From Chloroflexota bacterium (GTDB lineage Bacteria > Chloroflexota > Anaerolineae > B4-G1), in assembly GCA_003648125.1 (NCBI GenBank), contig QMOE01000132.1:1-6652 (forward strand): a stretch of 6,652 nucleotides of DNA. Reading direction: 5' to 3'. The notes under the pieces were generated by a model. It saw nothing but the letters and a program-made list of their open reading frames with translations. It was not told the DNA's origin and did not search any database. Positions 1 through 5,766 of the stretch are shown in pieces (the stretch's first letter is position 1; every line of letters starts with the position of its first letter). A program made the position numbers and the translations under genes.

Positions 1-149
1 ACCCAGACATTATCCGCCTGCGCCCGGGCCATCACGCAGCTCAGCAGATCCGAGGCATATCCTCCGCTGATCTCCCGATCAAGGGCATCGGCAGCGGCGG
101 CGACTTCCAGGTTCAGCGCAGCAATCACCTCATGCAGTTTCAGTTTCAC
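1..149 (-). CDS. DRTGG-domain protein, second paralogue (5' part only)
   Basis: Only the first 49 codons are in the window; the gene runs off the left edge. I read it from a GTG at 149 because a strong AGGAGG (155-160) sits five bases upstream. An in-frame ATG at 173 has no comparable site. The reading frame gives a short helical N-terminus and then the signature LDREISGGYASDLLS at residues 23-37, which is close to the D-R-x-x-GG signature that names the DRTGG domain (known from phosphotransacetylases and HPr kinase N-termini). It is a different subtype from the DRTGG protein at 1178-1531, whose signature is degenerate. Its start overlaps the end of the CBS-ATPase gene by 20 nt, so translation is probably coupled. 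Stand-alone short DRTGG proteins are presumed ligand-binding or regulatory; the ligand is unknown. The domain call is fairly secure; the function is not. Confidence 0.8.
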   Translation of the reverse strand, partial: MKLKLHEVIAALNLEVAAAADALDREISGGYASDLLSCVMARAQADNVW

Positions 150-1092
150 TTTGCCCTCCTGCGCGGCTTTCATCGCCAGGCTGCAAATACACGATAATCT
201 GTAATCTGGTGCCCACGCCGGGCGTTGATTCCAGGTTCATCTCGTCCGCGCATTTCTGGATGTTGTTCAGGCCGACGCCGGCGCCGAAGCCCATCTCCCG
301 AATCCACTCCGGCGCGGTGGAGAAACCGGGCTGCATGGCCTGCTCAATGTCGGCGATGCCTGGCCCGTGGTCAACGGCCAGGATGCGCACCTGCTCGGGC
401 TGAATCTCGGCTACGATCTCCCCGCCGTGATCGGTGTGGATGATGATGTTCATCTCCGCCTCGTAGGTGGCGATAGCCACGCGGCGGACGTTCTGCGGAT
501 TGCCCCCCAAACGGATCAACGCGCGCTTGATCTTGCTGGAAGCCTCCCCGCCCCGGGTGAAGTCCTTGGCACGGACCTTGTAGCGCAACATCAGGCTGGT
601 ACGGTCGGAGACGATGTCCTCAAAAATATGGCTGGCGCGATAGCGGCTGATTTCTTCGGCGTGATAGTCCAGCTCAATCGCCTTCAGCAGACCATGCGTG
701 ATGTCGCCTTGTGTAATAATGCCCACCAAGTTGCCCTGATTGTCCACCACAGGCAACCGGCCCACGCCTTTCTGGGAGAAAACCTTCACGGCCTCAATGA
801 CCGATTCGTGGGCCGACACGGTGTACACGTTGCGGGTCATCCTGTTGCGGACCGGGGATTCGATGTCTCCTTCCGAAAGGGCCTTGATCAGGTCCTCCAG
901 GCTGATGATGCCCACCAGCCGCCCATCCTCTATCACTGGCGCACCCGAGATGCGATTGACGCGCAGCACCTCCTTGAACTCGGCCATCGAGGTGTTGGGG
1001 GTGACGGTGACGAGCCGTTTGGTCATCACCTCCCCGATCTTCAGCTCGTAGATCAGCTCTTGAACCCTGGTGACCTCGGTGGGCTTCACCAT
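130..1092 (-). CDS. CBS-pair plus GHKL (anti-sigma/serine-kinase-like) ATPase protein
   Basis: This is a 320-residue cytoplasmic signalling protein with no signal peptide or membrane helix. Residues about 19-72 and 81-137 form two CBS motifs (KIGEVMTKRLVTV, VGIISLEDLIKAL; VRNRMTRNVYTV, LVGIITQGDI), a pair that usually binds adenine nucleotides. Residues about 165-302 form a GHKL/HATPase domain of the RsbW/SpoIIAB type. The N-box is ATYEAEMNIIIH with Asn215, the G1 box is DHGPGI at 241-246, and the G2 box is GFGAGVGL at 268-275. No histidine-kinase dimerisation His box is visible, so it is more likely an anti-sigma or serine-kinase-like switch than a classical sensor kinase. The tail after residue 305 is low-complexity and polar. 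The start is ATG 1092, with only a weak Shine-Dalgarno; GTG at 1089 is an alternative. An in-frame TAG at 1120-1122 excludes a longer protein. It lies between two DRTGG genes, probably in one operon. The partner protein and target are not visible. Confidence 0.9.
   Translation of the reverse strand: MVKPTEVTRVQELIYELKIGEVMTKRLVTVTPNTSMAEFKEVLRVNRISGAPVIEDGRLVGIISLEDLIKALSEGDIESPVRNRMTRNVYTVSAHESVIEAVKVFSQKGVGRLPVVDNQGNLVGIITQGDITHGLLKAIELDYHAEEISRYRASHIFEDIVSDRTSLMLRYKVRAKDFTRGGEASSKIKRALIRLGGNPQNVRRVAIATYEAEMNIIIHTDHGGEIVAEIQPEQVRILAVDHGPGIADIEQAMQPGFSTAPEWIREMGFGAGVGLNNIQKCADEMNLESTPGVGTRLQIIVYLQPGDESRAGGQSETETA
155..160 (-). promoter_or_regulatory. Shine-Dalgarno that sets the GTG start of the left-edge DRTGG gene
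   Basis: The minus strand reads AGGAGG, then five bases (gcaaa), then GTG at 149-147. The site lies inside the coding sequence of the CBS-ATPase gene, as expected for overlapping operon genes. It favours the GTG over the in-frame ATG eight codons upstream. Confidence 0.7.
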
Positions 1093-1121
1093 ATTCTTTA
1101 TCCCGGCGCGTCTCGTGGCCT

Positions 1122-1159
1122 AGGTGCCCGGCACTTGTAAGTGAAAGTGCCGGGCACCT
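1122..1159. repeat. Perfect 15-bp inverted repeat (REP-like palindrome) in an intra-operon spacer
   Basis: The left arm AGGTGCCCGGCACTT (1122-1136) and right arm AAGTGCCGGGCACCT (1145-1159) are exact reverse complements around an 8-nt loop. Each arm is itself an 11-nt odd palindrome (GTGCC-N-GGCAC), so it can fold as one long hairpin or two short ones. No T-run follows on either strand, so it is not a canonical intrinsic terminator. It fills most of the 85-bp spacer between the DRTGG and CBS-ATPase genes and ends 29 nt before the weak ribosome-binding region of the latter. From memory, GTGCC-N-GGCAC palindromes occur as dispersed repeats in several phyla. Copy number here is unknown. Confidence 0.75.
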
Positions 1160-1177
1160 GAACGTTTATCCACCACT

Positions 1178-1531
1178 TCATCGTGGTACGTCGCAGCTAT
1201 CCATCCCCGCCTCAAACAAGCGCCCGCACATCTCGAACATGGTGTATTGGGCAGCGATTAGAGGAATACCCTTCTCCTCGGCCAGGGCGATGGTCTCCGG
1301 TGGGGGATACTTGTCGCGTACGAAGACGATGGCCGCGATGTCGGCCATCTCTGCCGTGCGCACCACCTGCGGATTTACCAGGCCGGTGAGCAACAGGGCT
1401 CCGGCCTTGGCGTGGGTCAACACATCGCTCATCAGGTCCGCACCGCAGGCGCAGGGGATGTCCATATCCAGATTGACGTTTTTGGTAATAGGTGTGCCCT
1501 CCACAATCGAGACAATATCCCTCAGTTTCAT
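1178..1531 (-). CDS. Stand-alone DRTGG-domain protein, first paralogue
   Basis: This is a 117-residue soluble single-domain protein. It opens MKLRDIVSIVEG, followed by a degenerate DRTGG signature, DMDIPCACGADLMSDVL (residues 22-38). The core then has two conserved-looking stretches, LLLTGLVNPQVVRTAEM (46-62) and AAIVFVRDK (66-74), and ends YTMFEMCGRLFEAGM (96-110). The pattern matches my memory of short DRTGG proteins near hydrogenase and NADH-dehydrogenase-like genes in anaerobes. The start is set at ATG 1531 because GGAGGG (1540-1545) lies eight bases upstream. The longer reading from ATG 1561 would begin inside the T-tract of the terminator-like hairpin and is unlikely. Four cysteines (27, 29, 102, 113) are notable in so small a protein. 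The gene is the first of the regulatory operon, behind its own promoter and structured leader. The role is probably ligand sensing, but no ligand can be named. Confidence 0.85.
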   Translation of the reverse strand: MKLRDIVSIVEGTPITKNVNLDMDIPCACGADLMSDVLTHAKAGALLLTGLVNPQVVRTAEMADIAAIVFVRDKYPPPETIALAEEKGIPLIAAQYTMFEMCGRLFEAGMDSCDVPR

Positions 1532-1539
1532 CGTCCCCA

Positions 1540-1545
1540 CCCTCC
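1540..1545 (-). promoter_or_regulatory. Shine-Dalgarno deciding the start of the first DRTGG gene
   Basis: The minus strand reads GGAGGG, then eight bases, then ATG at 1531. It supports the 117-residue product over the 127-residue reading. It lies only 16 nt beyond the T-tract of the upstream hairpin, so termination there would remove it from the transcript. Confidence 0.65.
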
Positions 1546-1561
1546 GTCCCCAAAAGGACAT

Positions 1562-1605
1562 AAAAAGCCTCTGATAGCCGACTCCTAGGTCGCTATCAAA
1601 GGCTT
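1562..1605 (-). terminator. Intrinsic-terminator-like hairpin before the DRTGG ribosome-binding site (possible attenuator)
   Basis: Read on the minus strand, the 5' arm AAGCCTTTGATAGCGAC (1605-1589) pairs with the 3' arm GTCGGCTATCAGAGGCTT (1582-1565) around a 6-nt loop. This is about 17 base pairs with one A-C mismatch and one bulged base. The minus strand shows five consecutive T residues at 1566-1562, the first two of them paired. It could end LCP transcripts. It also lies downstream of the consensus promoter at 1753-1781 and upstream of the DRTGG start, so it must act on transcripts from that promoter too. That position suggests conditional termination. The short U-run makes the termination strength uncertain. 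Confidence 0.7.
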
Positions 1606-1752
1606 CTGTTCCTCTACTTCAACAAAGCCACCCACACCCCGCTCTCCACGCAGCAACGACACTGTACTGCTCACTCCCCACTTTGGCATCTACGTTGATT
1701 CCTCACAACGGAGTTATGATGTCCATCAGTGAAATCTGGCACAACATCGTGC

Positions 1753-1781
1753 ATTATATCACGCCGATAGAACTTTGTCAA
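1753..1781 (-). promoter_or_regulatory. Perfect-consensus sigma70-type promoter of the DRTGG operon
   Basis: The minus strand shows TTGACA (1781-1776), a 17-bp spacer and TATAAT (1758-1753), both exact consensus hexamers. TG plus one base before the -10 gives an extended -10 (TGATATAAT). The likely start is A1747 or G1748. The -35 lies about 22 bp beyond the LCP stop codon. Confidence 0.85.
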
Positions 1782-1803
1782 ACGTCCATCACTAGATCAG
1801 TCC

Positions 1804-3210
1804 TCACCCACCGGTGGGCAACTGGAAATCCTGTCCGATGATCAGCAGGATGTCCACCTCGCTGGCGACGCCGGACGGGCGCTGGATGTTGCCCTCAGCC
1901 ACGTGGAAAAGCTGCGCCAGCCGGCCGGTGGTGTACGGCTTGCCGCTGTAGTCAATAATCACCGTCTGGGCATAATCGAAGCGATCCGCGTTCCCAAACT
2001 GTACCACCTGGAAGCCTCGCTCTTTGAGGAAAGCGGCGGTGTGCGAAGCCAGACTGCCCGTCGTGGTGCCGTTCTGAATGGCGATGCGCGCCCCTTCCGC
2101 CGCCAGATGATTGAGGTCCTCCACCTGGGCTTCGTCCAGCTCTGGCGACCCGTTGGGGAAGAGTTCTTTGATCAGGGGACGGACTTTCTCACGGTCTAGA
2201 CAGAGCACTTGCGCCCCGTTAGGGGTGACCAGCGGTACAGTCATCGAGCTATCTATCATCCCCTGCTTGATGTTCCCATCCTCAATCTGCTCTGCCCACT
2301 GGGCCAGGCGGATGATGTCGGCAGGCTGCAGGTCGGTCTGCACTGCGTCGCCCATCTCGTTCATCAACTCATTCAGGTGGGGCAGGAGTTGGGGAATCAG
2401 GTCCAAACGCAACACCCTGTCGCGCACGGCCATGATAACCTGCTGTTGGCGACTCAGGCGACCAAAGTCGCTATCCACGTGGCGCGTGCGGGCGTACTTC
2501 AGCGCGGTCTGTCCGTCCATGTGTTGCCGGCCGGCGGGGATGTAAATTGTGGTGTACGCTCCCGGGTTGTCGGGGTCTGGATACTGGCTGTCCTCGATAG
2601 CTGCAGGCACGTTAATGTCAATCCCGCCGATGCGGTCGATGATGCGCACGAAGCCCTCAAAATTGAGGCGCGCGTAGTAGTGCACACGGATGCCCAGATT
2701 GTACTCGATGGTCTTTTTGACCAGGGCCGGGCCACCGCCGGGGTAGCCCTTCAGATCGCCAATGTAGTTGGCGGTGTTGATCCGGTTCTCACCGTAGCCG
2801 GGGATGGGTACCCATAGGTCCCGAGGAATGGACAGCATTGAGGCCGAGTTCGTGGCCGGATCCACCCTGACGACGATGATGGTATCCGTGCGCGATGGCC
2901 CGCTCTCCTCCGGCCGCTGATCCAGGCCCAGAAGCACGATGTGGATTGGGTCTGTGCTCTCCCAGTCGTAGAAAATGTCGCTGCCCGGGTGATTATCCTG
3001 AGAGTCGCTGCTGGTCTCTACGCTGGGCAATCGCAGATTGGGGAAAGTGGGCACTCGCATGTGAGCAACTATATCCTTCACTGTGGCATAGAACAGGTAT
3101 CCGGCGTAAATCCCCCCCCCTACAAAGATGACGAACAGGATATTCAAAAACAATCTGGCCCAGGGAGACGCCTGCTGCCGCTGCTCTCGCCGTGCCTTTG
3201 CACTCTTCAT
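1804..3210 (-). CDS. LytR-CpsA-Psr (LCP) family cell-wall polymer ligase with LytR_C domain
   Basis: LCP proteins transfer lipid-linked glycopolymers onto peptidoglycan on the outer face of the membrane. This 468-residue protein has a basic cytoplasmic N-terminus (1-18), one membrane helix at about 19-42 and a short linker. The LCP domain spans about 88-265. Visible landmarks are LLGLDQRP (93-100), SRTDTIIVV (106-114), SIPRDLWV (127-134), RINTANYIGD (143-152) and YARTRHVDSDFGRLSRQQQ (239-257), with the Asp and Arg residues expected for phosphate and metal contacts. Residues about 372-462 match the LytR_C domain that often follows LCP. Length is normal. The start at 3210 follows GGAGG (3215-3219) and GAGGG (3218-3222). 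It appears monocistronic, with promoter 3507-3535 and a leader of about 290 nt. Gram-positive LCP proteins attach teichoic acids or capsule; which polymer is used here is unknown. The family call is secure, the substrate open. Confidence 0.95.
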   Translation of the reverse strand: MKSAKARREQRQQASPWARLFLNILFVIFVGGGIYAGYLFYATVKDIVAHMRVPTFPNLRLPSVETSSDSQDNHPGSDIFYDWESTDPIHIVLLGLDQRPEESGPSRTDTIIVVRVDPATNSASMLSIPRDLWVPIPGYGENRINTANYIGDLKGYPGGGPALVKKTIEYNLGIRVHYYARLNFEGFVRIIDRIGGIDINVPAAIEDSQYPDPDNPGAYTTIYIPAGRQHMDGQTALKYARTRHVDSDFGRLSRQQQVIMAVRDRVLRLDLIPQLLPHLNELMNEMGDAVQTDLQPADIIRLAQWAEQIEDGNIKQGMIDSSMTVPLVTPNGAQVLCLDREKVRPLIKELFPNGSPELDEAQVEDLNHLAAEGARIAIQNGTTTGSLASHTAAFLKERGFQVVQFGNADRFDYAQTVIIDYSGKPYTTGRLAQLFHVAEGNIQRPSGVASEVDILLIIGQDFQLPTGG

Positions 3211-3506
3211 CTCTCCTCCCTCTCGCCCGTAGCTCTCGTAGCTATAGACAGGGGTCTATTTTCTCTCGTGTTCACCTCCATCCAAAATCCAGGGTGGTGT
3301 CAGGGCTGTTCAGTTCTACGACGCTGTGCTTCCACCCTTACCCCCAACCCCTCTCCGCCCTCCCTCAGTCCCCCCCAACTTTGGGGGGGAAGTGGGCGAG
3401 GGGAGCTGGCTCCCTCTCCCCTGGGGGAGAGGGCCGGGGTGAGGGGGAGAATTGAACAACCCTGAGGGTGGTGTAATGCACTGCCTCCCGCCCGGCAGCG
3501 TGGGCC
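3211..3506 (-). promoter_or_regulatory. Long 5' untranslated region of the LCP gene
   Basis: This fills the gap between the PP2C-like gene and the LCP gene downstream of the promoter. A hairpin near the predicted 5' end pairs 3498-3494 with 3485-3481 (CTGCC/GGCAG, 8-nt loop). The REP-like element occupies 3335-3448. The rest (3211-3334) holds a small inverted repeat ATAGAC/GTCTAT (3244-3249 and 3254-3259), a 9-bp imperfect tandem repeat (3228-3245) and the LCP Shine-Dalgarno. I see no small gene and no riboswitch consensus in it. Confidence 0.5.
3335..3448. repeat. REP-like G/C-rich palindromic element in the LCP leader
   Basis: Three nested symmetries are visible. CCCCCCCAA (3370-3378) and TTGGGGGGG (3381-3389) are exact complements. 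CCCTCTCCCC (3412-3421) and GGGGAGAGGG (3424-3433) are exact complements. An outer imperfect pair joins 3335-3356 with 3426-3447. Motifs of the type CACCCC..CCCTCTCC with a GGGGAGAGGG partner are, from memory, typical of dispersed REP-like repeats in several bacterial phyla. The plus strand also carries four G-runs with short loops at 3423-3447 (loops AGA, CC, TGA), a canonical G-quadruplex pattern. The element lies inside the predicted LCP 5' untranslated region. No transposase is present. Copy number cannot be judged from one window. Confidence 0.7.
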
Positions 3507-3535
3507 ATTATATCACAATTCCCCGCCGGGGCAAA
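3507..3535 (-). promoter_or_regulatory. Extended -10 promoter for the LCP gene
   Basis: The minus strand reads TTTGCC (3535-3530), a 17-bp spacer, then TATAAT (3512-3507) preceded by TG plus one base. The -35 is poor (TTGCCC with a 16-bp spacer is equivalent). The -10 is exact consensus, and the 10-base string GTGATATAAT is identical to the other promoter in this window. It begins two bases after the stop codon of the PP2C-like gene. The likely start is A3501. Confidence 0.75.
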
Positions 3536-3537
3536 TT

Positions 3538-5751
3538 CTACTCCGCGCTGCTCTCCGGCGGGATGTCGAAGGCGTAGAGCCGATCCTCACTGACCACGAA
3601 CAGCCGGGGCTGGCTGGTTGCCTCGTCCACGAACACTCCCCGTATCTGGGCGAAGGCCTGATCGTCGGCGGCGCGGAACTGGCGAACGAAGCTCCCGTCT
3701 TTGTTCAGGCGCAGGATGCGACGATTGCCAGCGTCGGCTACGTAGAGATATTTCACGGCGTCGCTGTGATTCGCGGTGAAGATGGCCGACGGCCCGGCCA
3801 GGGGATCAGGCAATCCTACCAGGGCAAAGGCCTCGGGCTGGCCCGTATACAGTTTCTGCACGCGACCGTCGCTGTAGAGAACGTAGACGTAGCCGTCAAT
3901 AGCCATGTCCACCGCCCCGCTCAGGTCCACGTCTTCCGCGGTAAGGTAGCCGGTGGGGGTTACATTGTAAAGGTCGTTTGTGGGCACGTATTTGAGTACC
4001 TGGTTCAGCGCGGTATCGAGAATGTAGAAGTTGGTTTTGGTCTGGTCGAAGTAGGTACTCACTGCCTGGGGAGAGCGCCATTGGTCAAGTCCGCCCAGTG
4101 GTAGAGCGGTTATGGTGCCGAAGATGGGGTCGTATTCCAGTAGGCGGCCGTTCCCATCCAAGATGAGCAAGCTGCCACGGTGATGGTCGCCACCGTCGGG
4201 CTTCCAGGCCATGTCTATCAGGTCGCCCGTCGCCGCCCCGTCCACGGCCTGTCCCTTTTGCACGATGACAGCCGTCTCCTGCAAATCCTTGCCCAGCTCA
4301 TTGAGGACGTGATGGTAAACCCGCCCCGTGTCCCGATCCAGCACAAAGATGTTCTGGCCGTCGGCAATCACCCGGCCCGGGGCACTGCCCGGTTCGGTGT
4401 AGGTATGCAGTGGGGTCAGATCGTACAAGCGATATACGTTGTCAATTTTATCCAATGCCTCCTGAGCCTGACGCTGTAGCTCCTGCGCTGCAGAGTCGCT
4501 CCCGCGCATCGCCAGGGCCTTGGCGACCAGGTCCAGTGCCTGTTTGTAATGCTCGCGGGCCACCGGGATATTTCCTTCGTTGACCCCGCCCTGGTCGTAC
4601 TCGTTCTGGGCCTGGGTGAGGAGTTCGGCGAACTCTGCCTGCCGATTCGTGCCCTGCCGCCAGTACACCCCCAGCACCAGCAGGACGATGATAACTGGGA
4701 TAGCTACTGCCATCCCGATGACGAGATGACTGCTCGTGCCCGGCGTCGCTTTGCGTGCCCGTGCCGGCCTGGCGCGTTTGGGAGCTACTCCCTCCCGGCC
4801 GGGCAGAATGCGCACTAACAGGCGGCGCAGGCCGTCCAGCACCAGGGCCAACGCGGCCAGCAATCCCTGTCCCACCAAACGGAGCTTCGCCGCCAGGTCC
4901 AATCTGCCCAGGCGTGTCGTGATGCCCCGCTCGGCGGTGGGTTCTTCACGAGCGGGGATCTCCTGCGGCTCTGCTTCAGCGGTATGGACTTGCTCCAGTG
5001 GGGGGCGACGGGGGGCGGGTTTTGGCTGAGGCCTGGTCTGCGGTACGCCCTCTAGAGCTCCCGTTATCTCGACGACCAAGGCTGCTGCGTCCTCTTGGCC
5101 GGCCAGGGCTTGCAAGTTGCCCATCGCCTGGGCCACGCCGGTGTACACCACAGCCTCGGCAACTTGCCGGGGATGGAGTTGTTGTGCCCAGGTGGGTTGC
5201 GCCAGGAGGATTACGTCGCCGGGCTGCACAGTGCAGTGGAAGAAACGCACATCCACCACGCGCTGGCGGCCCAAGGGGGCCGTCGGCCCCTCGGCCAGCC
5301 AGTCCAGGGGAGGCGAGCTACCGGGAAAGGTTAGCACCTCTCCCTGCCGGGCGACGTGGACCAGCGCCGGGCCAGCCTGGGCAATGTACAGGTCGTTCCC
5401 GCGCAGCACGGCGCAACTGATTCCTGCCAGCCGGCCCTCGCCCGGGGACAGGCCACGATTCTCGCGTAGGAGTCGCGCGTTGATCGCGCGTAACGCCGCC
5501 CGCAGGCCCGCCGTGATGCTGCCTGGCGTGTTGTAATACGTCGTGCCCACCATGCGGGTCAGGTCCTCGTACAGGGCATCACGGTCCAGGGCATCGCCGG
5601 TGAGTTCGATCACTACGAATAGCCGGCCCTGGTCACGACGCCGGAACAGAGAAGCCGGCTGTTCAAAGGTCCCCAGACACGCGGTTCGCTCCTGCCGCAC
5701 GCCATTCACCACGTGCAGTTGGCCGACCTCGGCTCCCAGTTTGATGGCCAT
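3538..5751 (-). CDS. PP2C-like domain, membrane helix and NHL-like beta-propeller fusion protein
   Basis: This is a 737-residue protein. Residues 1-230 resemble a PP2C/SpoIIE-type phosphatase fold: a beta-rich domain with ISCAVLRGNDLYIAQAGPALVH (111-132), then PGDVILLAQP (177-186) and a final AAALVVEI (222-229). The DG..GG metal-binding motif of active phosphatases is absent, so it may be a pseudophosphatase. Residues 235-280 are a Pro/Glu-rich linker and 285-317 an amphipathic helix. A strongly basic stretch (309-336) precedes one membrane helix at about 342-364, which predicts the N-domain inside and the C-terminus outside. Residues 370-437 look helical, possibly coiled-coil or TPR-like. 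Residues 445-731 repeat strand patterns such as YLYVADAGNRRILRLNKDGSFVRQF (split around 668-692), typical of NHL beta-propellers. ATG 5751 has GGAGG seven bases upstream (5759-5763). It follows sbcD by 15 bases, so the two are probably co-transcribed. Domain order is well supported; function is unknown. Confidence 0.85.
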   Translation of the reverse strand: MAIKLGAEVGQLHVVNGVRQERTACLGTFEQPASLFRRRDQGRLFVVIELTGDALDRDALYEDLTRMVGTTYYNTPGSITAGLRAALRAINARLLRENRGLSPGEGRLAGISCAVLRGNDLYIAQAGPALVHVARQGEVLTFPGSSPPLDWLAEGPTAPLGRQRVVDVRFFHCTVQPGDVILLAQPTWAQQLHPRQVAEAVVYTGVAQAMGNLQALAGQEDAAALVVEITGALEGVPQTRPQPKPAPRRPPLEQVHTAEAEPQEIPAREEPTAERGITTRLGRLDLAAKLRLVGQGLLAALALVLDGLRRLLVRILPGREGVAPKRARPARARKATPGTSSHLVIGMAVAIPVIIVLLVLGVYWRQGTNRQAEFAELLTQAQNEYDQGGVNEGNIPVAREHYKQALDLVAKALAMRGSDSAAQELQRQAQEALDKIDNVYRLYDLTPLHTYTEPGSAPGRVIADGQNIFVLDRDTGRVYHHVLNELGKDLQETAVIVQKGQAVDGAATGDLIDMAWKPDGGDHHRGSLLILDGNGRLLEYDPIFGTITALPLGGLDQWRSPQAVSTYFDQTKTNFYILDTALNQVLKYVPTNDLYNVTPTGYLTAEDVDLSGAVDMAIDGYVYVLYSDGRVQKLYTGQPEAFALVGLPDPLAGPSAIFTANHSDAVKYLYVADAGNRRILRLNKDGSFVRQFRAADDQAFAQIRGVFVDEATSQPRLFVVSEDRLYAFDIPPESSAE

Positions 5752-5766
5752 GGATGCACCTCCCCC

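Larger units (their letters stand above)
1532..1747 (-). promoter_or_regulatory. Structured 5' leader of the DRTGG operon
   Basis: This fills the gap after the LCP gene. From the predicted start near 1747-1748 the RNA can form several hairpins. The first pairs 1744-1748 with 1718-1722, extended by 1737-1739 with 1723-1725. The second is 1706-1710 with 1693-1697 (CGTTG/CAACG, 8-nt loop). The third is 1665-1670 with 1650-1655. A longer-range 5-bp helix, 1681-1685 with 1623-1627, encloses the third. The segment GGCTTTG (1629-1623) could instead pair its GGCTT with AAGCC at 1605-1601, the foot of the terminator stem, which would disrupt the terminator. I see no small ORF with a convincing start. 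No known riboswitch class is recognised: GGGTGGC occurs, but the rest of the T-box consensus does not. The helices were drawn by eye, without energy calculation. Confidence 0.5.

Noticed and set aside
367..1140. 257-residue plus-strand reading frame opposite the CBS-ATPase gene
   Set aside because: It is the antisense shadow of a gene with clear CBS and GHKL motifs. It has no recognisable domain and arises from high GC codon use.
1122..1159. Intrinsic terminator between the DRTGG and CBS-ATPase genes
   Set aside because: The hairpin is strong, but no T-run follows on either strand.
1532..1561. Longer start for the first DRTGG protein at ATG 1561
   Set aside because: It would begin inside the T-tract of the hairpin and adds ten residues without family resemblance, while ATG 1531 has a good Shine-Dalgarno.
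1532..1747. T-box riboswitch
   Set aside because: GGGTGGC is present, but the rest of the AGGGTGGNACCGCG consensus is missing, and the downstream gene is not an aminoacyl-tRNA synthetase, amino acid biosynthesis or transport gene.
1562..1747. 6S RNA
   Set aside because: The promoter-plus-terminator length (about 185 nt) fits, but I cannot pair the 5' and 3' ends into the long bulged hairpin with a central bubble that defines 6S RNA.
2209..2817. 202-residue plus-strand reading frame opposite the LCP gene
   Set aside because: It lies fully inside the LCP domain region on the other strand, has no family resemblance and no convincing ribosome-binding site.
3244..3262. Plus-strand terminator (ATAGAC/GTCTAT stem followed by TTTT)
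   Set aside because: The stem is only 6 bp and AT-rich, and there is no plus-strand gene for it to end.
2941..3465. 174-residue plus-strand reading frame running into the REP-like element
   Set aside because: It covers the LCP N-terminus antisense and a Pro/Ser-rich translation of the palindromic repeat, which is typical of a spurious frame.
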